Assembly: GCA_017631875.1 (NCBI GenBank) | Contig: JAGBSL010000038.1 | Span: forward strand, 1-29,966 | Reading direction: 5' to 3' | DNA from: Bacteroidales bacterium | Lineage (GTDB): Bacteria; Bacteroidota; Bacteroidia; Bacteroidales; UBA932 | Length of the DNA stretch: 29,966 nucleotides | Part shown: positions 24,033 through 29,966 of the stretch, one piece after another | How the letters are laid out: the number at the start of each line of letters is the position of its first letter | Position numbering within the stretch: position 1 is the first letter of the stretch | Position numbers and translations under genes: made by a program | The notes under the pieces: generated by a model | Databases searched by the model: none | What the model was told of the DNA's origin: nothing | What the model saw: only the letters and a program-made list of their open reading frames with translations

Positions 24033-25412
24033 TCATCCTTTAAAAAGACTTCTGCAAAGCGATGGAACATCAGTAACCTTAATTACCTCAATACCATCCG
24101 CCTGTCCACCGAGTCCTTCAAGACTGCTGAATGTTGAGACATATATCTTCCTGAATCCCAAACGGGCCGCTTCAATCACACGTCTGTCTGTCTGAGCAAC
24201 AGGACGGACTTCTCCGCTGAGACCAATCTCGCCGGCAAAGCATACATCTGAAGGAATCGGAAGATCGAAATTTGATGACAACACAGCGCTGACCACCGCC
24301 AAATCGCATGCTGGGTCATTGACCTTGAGTCCACCTGCCATATTCAAGAACACATCCTTTACTCCTAACTTGAAGCCAGCCCGCTTCTCCAGCACTGCCA
24401 GTAGCATATTCAGACGACGCACATCAAAACCCGTCGCGCTACGCTGAGGCGTTCCATATGCAGCCGAACTGACAAGAGCCTGGACCTCTATCAGGAACGG
24501 CCTTGTGCCGTCAAGCATGGCACTCACGGCAACACCACTCAGACCTTCTTCATGCATCGGGATCAGCATTTCCGACGGATTGCTGACCTCACGCAGACCT
24601 TTTCCTGTCATCTCGAACACAGCCAGTTCCGAAGTCGAACCGAAACGGTTCTTTATGCTTCTGAGAAGCCTGTATGTGCCTCTGTTATCACCTTCAAACT
24701 GCAGGACGACGTCTACAATATGCTCAAGAATCTTAGGTCCTGCGATGCTGCCCTCCTTGGTTATATGACCGATAAGAATCACTGGAACACCAGTCTCCTT
24801 CGCAAATCTCAACAACATTGCAGCAGTTTCTTTTATCTGCGTTACAGATCCCGGCGAAGACTCCACATTCTGAGAGAACATCGTCTGCACGGAGTCTACA
24901 ATCATCAGGTCCGGCATCATTTCACGAGCCTCCCTAATTATATTCTCCATCAGCGTCTCACTGTATATCATACAGTTAGCATCATCTCCACCTATACGTG
25001 CAGCTCTGAGTTTCACCTGACGTGCACTCTCCTCTCCTGTAACATAAAGGGTCTTGAGACCATTGCAATGTAGAGGTATCTGGAGCGACAGAGTAGACTT
25101 TCCGATACCGGGTTCACCACCTATGAGCACAAGGGATCCCTCAACAAGACCTCCTCCGAGGATTCGGTCAACCTCGGCATTATTCAGCGAGATACGAGTC
25201 TCGACTGATGAGTCGATATGCGACAGCGGCATAGGCTTGTGACCTGCGCCAGGCACAGATACGGCGGCCCCAGGCTGCTTCTTTCCCGTCGCAACCGTCT
25301 CCTCCACCATAGTGTTCCACTCCCCGCAGGCCGGACATCGGCCCATCCATTTCGGACTCTCATTTCCGCATTCCTTACAAAACCACACTGTCTTCATCTT
25401 TGCCGTCGCCAT
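24033..25412 (-). CDS. radA: DNA repair protein RadA (Sms)
   Basis: RecA-like ATPase that drives branch migration of recombination intermediates. The 459-residue product has the full RadA layout: a C4 zinc finger with Cys12, Cys15, Cys26 and Cys29 (FCKECG, CPACGEW), the Walker A GGEPGIGKST (98-107), the RadA-specific KNRFG motif (254-258), and a C-terminal Lon-protease-like domain with GGLKVNDPACDLAVVSAVLSS-type sequence and GEIGLSGEVR. The ATG at 25410-25412 follows a -7 box (TAAATTTG, 25440-25447). It stands apart from the neighbouring minus-strand gene because a strong terminator precedes its promoter. Confidence 0.97.
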   Translation of the reverse strand: MATAKMKTVWFCKECGNESPKWMGRCPACGEWNTMVEETVATGKKQPGAAVSVPGAGHKPMPLSHIDSSVETRISLNNAEVDRILGGGLVEGSLVLIGGEPGIGKSTLSLQIPLHCNGLKTLYVTGEESARQVKLRAARIGGDDANCMIYSETLMENIIREAREMMPDLMIVDSVQTMFSQNVESSPGSVTQIKETAAMLLRFAKETGVPVILIGHITKEGSIAGPKILEHIVDVVLQFEGDNRGTYRLLRSIKNRFGSTSELAVFEMTGKGLREVSNPSEMLIPMHEEGLSGVAVSAMLDGTRPFLIEVQALVSSAAYGTPQRSATGFDVRRLNMLLAVLEKRAGFKLGVKDVFLNMAGGLKVNDPACDLAVVSAVLSSNFDLPIPSDVCFAGEIGLSGEVRPVAQTDRRVIEAARLGFRKIYVSTFSSLEGLGGQADGIEVIKVTDVPSLCRSLFKG

Positions 25413-25439
25413 GATTTTATTTTTTTATAAATTTGTCAT

Positions 25440-25447
25440 CAAATTTA
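25440..25447 (-). promoter_or_regulatory. -7 box of radA
   Basis: TAAATTTG on the minus strand lies 27 nt before the radA ATG. No good -33 TTTG is found at the usual distance because the terminator arm at 25455-25500 occupies the upstream region. Confidence 0.45.
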
Positions 25448-25454
25448 CAAAAAT

Positions 25455-25500
25455 ATATAAAAAGACACCGTAACGAATTCGTCACGGTGTCTTTTTATAT
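25455..25500. terminator. intrinsic terminator after the Cys-rich protein gene
   Basis: Perfect 17-bp inverted repeat, arms 25455-25471 and 25484-25500, with a 12-nt loop that itself contains CGAATTCG. The arms end in A and T runs, giving a U-tract in either direction. It lies 10 bp after the stop of the small cysteine-rich protein gene and insulates radA from it. Confidence 0.92.
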
Positions 25501-25510
25501 TAAAATTTTA

Positions 25511-25708
25511 TTACTCGCAGCAAACAGTGTCGCAAGTTGCAGTGCTGTCGCAGCAAGCCTTGTGCTCGCAGCCAGCGCACTTTGTTGAATCGCAGCACTC
25601 CTTTGCCTCCTCGCAACAAGCATCTGCCTTCTTCTCGTTGTTGCATGAGCATGCAACTGCTGCAGCCATAGCGGCTACAATTGCCAATGACATAAATACC
25701 TTTTTCAT
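25511..25708 (-). CDS. cysteine-rich mini-lipoprotein
   Basis: 65-residue exported protein. The start at the ATG 25706-25708 gives MKKVFMSLAIVAAMAAAVAC, a leader that could be cut before the first Cys as a lipoprotein (AVAC), although the -3 residue is not the favoured Leu. The mature 45 or so residues contain 13 cysteines, mostly as CC pairs (ACCEEAKECCDSTKCAGC; ACCDSTATCDTVCCE), with CCDST occurring twice. Nothing else is conserved enough to recognise. The pattern suggests metal binding or disulfide-stabilised structure in the envelope. It has a canonical promoter and a strong terminator, so it is a single-gene unit. Confidence 0.78.
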   Translation of the reverse strand: MKKVFMSLAIVAAMAAAVACSCNNEKKADACCEEAKECCDSTKCAGCEHKACCDSTATCDTVCCE

Positions 25709-25751
25709 GATCACTAATAATTTAATAGGGTTAAACATAACGCATTTGGAA

Positions 25752-25783
25752 CAAAATTAGAGCATTTCCGACAAAACGCCAAA
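25752..25783 (-). promoter_or_regulatory. promoter of the Cys-rich protein gene
   Basis: TTTG (25780-25783), a 20-nt spacer and TAATTTTG (25752-25759) on the minus strand fit the Bacteroidetes consensus. It lies just after the stop of the phosphoesterase gene, with a leader of about 35-40 nt. Confidence 0.7.
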
Positions 25784-25788
25784 AAAAG

Positions 25789-26283
25789 TTAGCGGTCCAG
25801 CTCAAAAACCTCCATTTCGGAGATCTTTCCGGCATCCAGGCGGAAGCGAAGTGCTGTCCGCACCAGATGAAAACCTTGTATTCCAGCGGCTCCAGGATTA
25901 AGTACCAACATATTACGTTTAGTATCCCTGACAACCTTGAGTATATGGGAATGCCCGCAGACAAAGATATCTGGATTCAATTCATCTATGAGTTTGCGTG
26001 CCCTTACGTCATACCTGCCGGGATAGCCACCTACATGAATCATGAGTACCTTGAAGCCCTCACATTCAAAGAAGCGATGAACCGGATGCGTATAGCGGAG
26101 ATCATAGTTGTCACAGTTTCCAGCAACGCCTACAAGGGGCTTGAAGGCCGCGATTTCCTCGGCGGTCTGGAATCCACCACCGAAATCGCCTGCATGCCAC
26201 ACCTCGTCAACTGGAGCAAAGAACTCCTTGAACTGCTCGCTGAACACACCATGCGTGTCAGATATGAGACCTATATATTTCAT
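25789..26283 (-). CDS. YfcE/MJ0936-type metallophosphoesterase
   Basis: 164-residue calcineurin-like phosphodiesterase with a two-metal site. Ligands are visible in order: Asp9 and His11 (SDTHG), Asp33 (HAGDFGG), Asn57 (GNCDN), His83 (MIHVGGYPGR), and His111 and His113 (CGHSH), ending in LNPGAAG. Small proteins of this family hydrolyse phosphodiesters but true substrates are generally unknown. The start at the ATG 26281-26283 overlaps the TAA of the upstream acyltransferase gene by one base (TAATG), so translation is probably coupled. Longer readings upstream run through the other gene and are not credible. Confidence 0.92.
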   Translation of the reverse strand: MKYIGLISDTHGVFSEQFKEFFAPVDEVWHAGDFGGGFQTAEEIAAFKPLVGVAGNCDNYDLRYTHPVHRFFECEGFKVLMIHVGGYPGRYDVRARKLIDELNPDIFVCGHSHILKVVRDTKRNMLVLNPGAAGIQGFHLVRTALRFRLDAGKISEMEVFELDR

Positions 26284-27398
26284 TAGAGCTTTATGAATAT
26301 CTTCTTTTTGTACATGATTACTGCTATTACCAGATGCAGAAGCATATACAACAGCGCAAAAACAAGTGAGAGAAACTCGGTCGAACCGAATACGGCAGTG
26401 TAGTCCCAATCTATGTACCGCCAGTTTATCTTCATAAGGAGACCCGAAAGGACAAAGAGAGTCAATGCATTCATACCCAAAGCCTTAAATGGGAAGAAAG
26501 GTTTCTCCCAACCCTTGTAATCAATAAGGTATATCAGCAGAGCGAGCACAAAGGACGCCCAGCCTGCCGCATAGAACACATACGATACTGACCAAAGCGG
26601 CTTGTTTATAGGAATGACTATGCTGAGCGCAAGTCCGGCAAGAAGTAGTCCTGCAGAAATGACAAATGTGCGTGCAGAGACGCCATCCTGGGACTGTCCC
26701 GAGGCGCTGTTTCTGATTGAGCGGCCGATAAGGTAACCGATCAGAACGGTGCACGTACCGGTAAGCACACCGAGAAGTCCTTCCGGATCGAACGGAATGC
26801 CGTAACCGTGATAGATGTGATTCTCGCCGAACACCGCAATATCAAGTTTACGTGCAAAGTTCCCCTCAAGCGTAAGAGCGCCCTCCGGACCTCCGAAAAG
26901 GAGTAAGGTTCCGATATGCAGAGCGCAAAGCACGCCTATAGCGCAAGCAATCTTCTTGAACGACTTCAGCCATAGGGCAAGTACCGAACCCAAGATATAG
27001 CACAATGCGATTCTCGGAAGGATACCGACCAGACGGATTCCCCCGAGCCACTCCAGCCAGTTCTGCCAGAAAGTCAACGACGGATCAAGCCTTGACGGAT
27101 AAAACGGGAAGGCTGTCAGAAGCAATCCCACAAGATATAGCAGCACACCCCTCTTCAATATCTTTTTCAAAGCTCCCGCATTCAACGCCGCATACTTAGC
27201 CAAGGCAAAGGCCATGGACACTCCGACACAGAAAAGAAAGAACGGAAACACAAGATCACATGGCGTACAGCCGTCCCACGAAGCGTGACGAAGCATCGGG
27301 TATATCTTTGACCATGAACCCGGATTGTTCACAACTATCATCATCGCAACCGTCAGCCCCCTTAGGACATCCAGTGATACATATCTTTTCATAAGCAT
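26283..27398 (-). CDS. HGSNAT-like (DUF5009/DUF1624) multi-spanning membrane acyltransferase
   Basis: 371-residue integral membrane protein with about ten hydrophobic segments. It has the family signature YVSLDVLRGLTVAMMIVVNNPGSW near the N-terminus and LRHASWDGCTPCDLVFPFFLFCVGVSM, with the His-Ala-x-Trp-Asp-Gly core seen in heparan-alpha-glucosaminide N-acetyltransferase relatives. Such bacterial proteins are thought to transfer acetyl groups across the membrane to sugars; the acceptor here is unknown. Two ATGs lie six bases apart (27398 and 27392); the second would give MKRYVSLD and may be the real start. It overlaps the phosphoesterase gene by one base and is divergent from rsmE. Confidence 0.88.
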   Translation of the reverse strand: MLMKRYVSLDVLRGLTVAMMIVVNNPGSWSKIYPMLRHASWDGCTPCDLVFPFFLFCVGVSMAFALAKYAALNAGALKKILKRGVLLYLVGLLLTAFPFYPSRLDPSLTFWQNWLEWLGGIRLVGILPRIALCYILGSVLALWLKSFKKIACAIGVLCALHIGTLLLFGGPEGALTLEGNFARKLDIAVFGENHIYHGYGIPFDPEGLLGVLTGTCTVLIGYLIGRSIRNSASGQSQDGVSARTFVISAGLLLAGLALSIVIPINKPLWSVSYVFYAAGWASFVLALLIYLIDYKGWEKPFFPFKALGMNALTLFVLSGLLMKINWRYIDWDYTAVFGSTEFLSLVFALLYMLLHLVIAVIMYKKKIFIKL

Positions 27399-27406
27399 GC
27401 TGTTTA

Positions 27407-27441
27407 CTATGCAAATTTAGCATATATTTGCATAGCCCAAA
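27407..27441. promoter_or_regulatory. divergent, symmetric promoters of the acyltransferase and rsmE genes
   Basis: Two outward -7 boxes lie 3 bp apart: TAAATTTG on the minus strand (27412-27419, with a -33 TTTG at 27438-27441 and an 18-nt spacer) and TATATTTG on the plus strand (27423-27430, no good -33). Together with flanking CTATG/CATAG they make a 10-bp inverted repeat, arms 27407-27416 and 27426-27435. Only one polymerase can bind at a time, so the two genes may be inversely or jointly controlled. Confidence 0.6.
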
Positions 27442-27457
27442 AAGCTCGAAGAATTTT

Positions 27458-28186
27458 ATGGAACTTTTTTACTCACAAGAAATAGAAGGCGGAATCTGCC
27501 GCCTTGACCATGACGAGTCCGGCCACTGCATAAAGGTGCTGAGACACCGCGCCGGAGACGAGATCTCGGTTATCGACGGCCGCGGCACACTCTACAGATG
27601 CCGCATCACATCAGACAGTCACAAGGGCGTCGAGGCCATTGTGACCGAGAGCATCGCAGACTGGGGCTCGCATCCATACAAGTTGCATCTGGCCGTTTGC
27701 CCGACCAAGAACAACGACAGGTTCGAATGGTTTGCAGAGAAGGCATGTGAGATGGGATTCGACGAGCTGTCTCCAGTGATCGGCGACCACTCTGAGAGAC
27801 GTGTGCTGAAGACCGCAAGAGTGGAAAAGATCCTGGTCAGTGCTGCAAAACAGTCGCTCAAAGCAGCTGTTCCTGTAGTCAATGAACCTGTTTCTGTCAA
27901 GGATTTCATAAAGGATACCCATGACAATGCCGAAGGCTGCCTCAAGCTGATTGCTTACTGCTTCGATGACGAAAGGGTTCCACGCAGAAGCATCAAGGAA
28001 GTGCTCGACGGTTTTGCCGGTACAGACGTCATCGTGATGATCGGTCCGGAAGGCGACTTCTCACGTGAAGAGGCCGAGCTGGCGCTGCAGGCCGGATTCA
28101 TTCCTGTGCACCTTGGCGCATCCCGCCTGCGCACAGAAACCGCCGCCCTCGCCGCCACCGCAGCCACATATTTCCACTACATGTAA
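27458..28186 (+). CDS. rsmE: 16S rRNA (uracil-1498-N3)-methyltransferase
   Basis: SPOUT-class methyltransferase that makes m3U1498 near the decoding site of 16S rRNA. The product of 242 residues from the ATG at 27458 has the N-terminal PUA-like region (HCIKVLRHRAGDEISVIDGRG), the conserved KNNDRFEWFAEKACEMG and SERR segments, and the knotted C-terminal SAM site with IGPEGDFS (195-202) and LGASRLRTETA (219-229). Earlier in-frame codons are not used because the typical start is MELFYS. Its TAA directly abuts the TTA (stop) of the convergent tsaC-type gene. Confidence 0.95.
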   Translation: MELFYSQEIEGGICRLDHDESGHCIKVLRHRAGDEISVIDGRGTLYRCRITSDSHKGVEAIVTESIADWGSHPYKLHLAVCPTKNNDRFEWFAEKACEMGFDELSPVIGDHSERRVLKTARVEKILVSAAKQSLKAAVPVVNEPVSVKDFIKDTHDNAEGCLKLIAYCFDDERVPRRSIKEVLDGFAGTDVIVMIGPEGDFSREEAELALQAGFIPVHLGASRLRTETAALAATAATYFHYM

Positions 28187-28786
28187 TTATTTTCTGATGA
28201 TCTGGATGGAGTAGTCCAGTCCCACCTTGATGATGGACGACGATTGTCCTGTCGAGCCTCTTTCCAATGAAGGTTCCACGATGTGGTCTACAGCCGACTT
28301 GATCTGGTCGGCGATCTCTACGAATTTCTTCGGAGTAGGCTCACCGGAAATGTTTGCCGATGTCGACACGAGAGGACGGCCAAGCTTTGCTACAAGCTGC
28401 TTACAGAAGTCCATCATAGGGATGCGTATGCCTACCGTACCGTCTTCTGCTACTGTGTTGAAGGCAAGGCATCGGCGGTCAGCCTTCATGCAGCCCTTCT
28501 CCCCGACAACCGCGCCAGGATAGATGATGGTCATAGGCTTGTCATTCACCTCGACAAGCTGTACCGCCATCTCAGGAATCTCCTTGACATACCTGCATAT
28601 CATGTCCATGTCGCTGGCGAGCAGAACCAGTGACTTGCTGTCCTCACGATTCTTGATCGAGTAGACCTTTGCAACGGCCTCAGGGTCAGTCGCATCGCAA
28701 CCTATCCCCCACACCGTATCTGTAGGATAAAGTATCACACCACCGTTACGAAGCACATTAAGTGCCTCCTGTATCGCTTCTGTCAT
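28187..28786 (-). CDS. L-threonylcarbamoyladenylate synthase (Sua5/YrdC/YciO family)
   Basis: 199-residue single-domain YrdC-fold protein. It makes threonylcarbamoyl-AMP for the t6A37 modification of tRNA in the family's best-known role. Visible features are GGVILYPTDTVWGIGCDATDPEAV-like substrate-binding start, KVYSIKNREDSKSLVLL (in place of the KxR...K site), and the PLVSTSANISGEPTPK motif near the end. YciO paralogues are similar, so I do not assign tsaC with certainty. The gene follows the EEP-family gene by 1 nt and likely shares its mRNA. Confidence 0.88.
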   Translation of the reverse strand: MTEAIQEALNVLRNGGVILYPTDTVWGIGCDATDPEAVAKVYSIKNREDSKSLVLLASDMDMICRYVKEIPEMAVQLVEVNDKPMTIIYPGAVVGEKGCMKADRRCLAFNTVAEDGTVGIRIPMMDFCKQLVAKLGRPLVSTSANISGEPTPKKFVEIADQIKSAVDHIVEPSLERGSTGQSSSIIKVGLDYSIQIIRK

Positions 28787-28787
28787 A

Positions 28788-29867
28788 TTATAATGCTATT
28801 TCTGTTATTACGGGGTAATGGTCAGAGAGTTTGACCTTCGGAGTTTCATGAGTGACGACCGTGCATGATTTCGGACATAGAACATAGTCGATCCTAAGCA
28901 TTGGCCAAAGCCTTGAATACGTCGCTCCAAAACCGTCACCAGCCTCGACGAACGTATCCTGACGGTCACGCATCATGCGGCTGTATGTATATGACATCGG
29001 ATTGTCATTGAAGTCACCGCAGACAAAGCTCTCCACCGGACAGCTCTCGATATCATTGAATACCTGATTCACCTGTTTTGGTCTGCGCGTTATCGAACGC
29101 TTCATCTTACCCCCAGTCTCGGCGAACACCTCCTTATCCTGCTTCATCATCGCACGGGCGATACCGGAAAAAGATATATTGTAGCTCTCGAAATGGCAAT
29201 TGTACACACGGAACACCTTGCCAGCATGTTCATAATCGCTGAAAATAGCCAGGTTGGTACCTCCGTCGAACTTGATCACCCCCCTGTTTCTGACAGGAAA
29301 CCGGCTCAGGGTAAGATTGCCAGCCGAACCATTGCGACTCGTAAATACATAATACTCGGAATGGTACCCTGGCATCTTCTTCCTCAGATACTGCTTTATC
29401 CTGCGAGAATCCTTTATCTTGAATTCCTGGAGGCATACTATATCAGGTTTCTGCTCCCGGATATAGGCAAATATAGAGTCCGCACACTGCTCGAACCCGT
29501 TCACGCCGGCAGAAGGCTGAGACAGGGAGAATCTGCCGACATTCCATGAAATCACCTTCAGAACATTCTCCTGCGGCACCATTGGCGGTTCCTCGTCACC
29601 TCGGAAATGCGCATAGCGCCCCATAAAGAACAACGCCGGGATTATTGCCAGAAGCGGAATCACAAAAGCCTTGGAACGGCGCATGAACGCCCAAACTAGC
29701 AGGAAAATATTCAACAAAAGGAACGGAACGAACATCAGGCCTGCCAACGACATCAGCCAGAGCTTTGCCGGATTCACGATCATCGACAGGTATGAAACCA
29801 CGAGCAGAAGTGCCGCTATCAGAAGCAGCACCCTGTTAGTGAGTCCGAAAAACCTGTTCCTTGCCAT
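28788..29867 (-). CDS. membrane-anchored endonuclease/exonuclease/phosphatase-family protein
   Basis: 359-residue protein with three hydrophobic segments in the first 90 or so residues (VLLLIAALLLVVSYLSMIV; LMSLAGLMFVPFLLLNIFLL; FVIPLLAIIPALFFMG), then an EEP domain facing outside or the periplasm. EEP motifs: ISWNVGRFS, DIVCLQEFK (metal ligand Glu), GDFNDNP, RIDYVLCPK and SDHYPVITEI with the catalytic His. Members may hydrolyse nucleic acids or phospholipids; the substrate is unknown. It overlaps little with neighbours: 8 nt after the rhomboid gene and 1 nt before the Sua5-type gene, forming a minus-strand operon. Confidence 0.92.
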   Translation of the reverse strand: MARNRFFGLTNRVLLLIAALLLVVSYLSMIVNPAKLWLMSLAGLMFVPFLLLNIFLLVWAFMRRSKAFVIPLLAIIPALFFMGRYAHFRGDEEPPMVPQENVLKVISWNVGRFSLSQPSAGVNGFEQCADSIFAYIREQKPDIVCLQEFKIKDSRRIKQYLRKKMPGYHSEYYVFTSRNGSAGNLTLSRFPVRNRGVIKFDGGTNLAIFSDYEHAGKVFRVYNCHFESYNISFSGIARAMMKQDKEVFAETGGKMKRSITRRPKQVNQVFNDIESCPVESFVCGDFNDNPMSYTYSRMMRDRQDTFVEAGDGFGATYSRLWPMLRIDYVLCPKSCTVVTHETPKVKLSDHYPVITEIAL

Positions 29868-29875
29868 ATATCGAA

Positions 29876-29966
29876 TTAATTTCTACCGTATAGTCTGCGT
29901 CTCTTCTTCCATAACATCAGCAGAAGGAATGCAAAGACTAGACCTCCAAGATGCGCGAAATGCGCC
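29876..29966 (-). CDS. rhomboid family protein (C-terminal end only)
   Basis: Partial gene cut by the right window edge. The last 30 residues are visible: AHFAHLGGLVFAFLLLMLWK, then a basic tail KRRRLYGRN and TAA at 29876-29878. The AHFAHLGG block is the conserved helix-6 His region of rhomboid intramembrane serine proteases, which contains the catalytic His. It lies upstream of the EEP gene, as in many Bacteroidetes genomes. Whether the Ser is present cannot be seen. Confidence 0.82.
   Translation of the reverse strand, partial: AHFAHLGGLVFAFLLLMLWKKRRRLYGRN

Overview
The window looks like a chromosomal segment of a Bacteroidales bacterium. Evidence: TAnnTTTG -7 promoter boxes in front of many genes, a fused DAHP synthase/chorismate mutase, an OstA-like protein beside two PpiC/SurA-type chaperones, a DUF5723-type outer-membrane protein, and AT-rich intergenic regions. 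Gut relatives of Rikenellaceae (Alistipes-like or 'Cryptobacteroides'-like) are a reasonable but weak guess. Most of the DNA is ordinary, densely packed housekeeping sequence with no rRNA, tRNA or CRISPR.

Layout. Positions 1-2733: rpsI (partial) and rplM, pfkA, and a divergent tRNA-dihydrouridine synthase. Positions 2767-5030: lpxK converges on the aroG/chorismate mutase fusion, separated by two perfect hairpins. Positions 3933-12646: a six-gene minus-strand run, transcribed guaB, PpiC-like lipoprotein, SurA-like chaperone, OstA-like protein, aminotransferase, aroG/chorismate mutase, with gaps of only 1-19 nt. It joins GMP synthesis, outer-membrane assembly and aromatic amino-acid synthesis. 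Positions 12647-15420: an accessory island with a REP-associated tyrosine transposase (RAYT), four copies of its likely cognate REP hairpin, and a YhcC-type radical SAM gene. Positions 15421-18963: envelope hydrolases (NlpC/P60 and a PBP4-type DD-peptidase) and two small proteins. Positions 18968-25412: radA, a 1178-residue lipoprotein and a DUF5723 barrel. Positions 25511-29966: a cysteine-rich mini-lipoprotein, a YfcE-type phosphoesterase, an HGSNAT-like membrane acyltransferase, rsmE, a Sua5/YrdC protein, a membrane-anchored EEP-family protein and the end of a rhomboid gene.

The most interesting content is the REP/RAYT system at 12805-15383. An HUH/Y1 transposase gene is flanked by two inverted hairpins with identical 12-nt loops. 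Two further copies lie nearby, and three of the copies share short upstream motifs at fixed spacing. A second, unrelated palindromic repeat family occurs at 2732 and 5059. Its stem has compensatory changes, and one copy has become the C-terminus of an enzyme. Other signals are hairpins whose loops contain stop codons (3879-3957), an inverted repeat over the rplM start region (595-623), and symmetric divergent promoters at 27407-27435.
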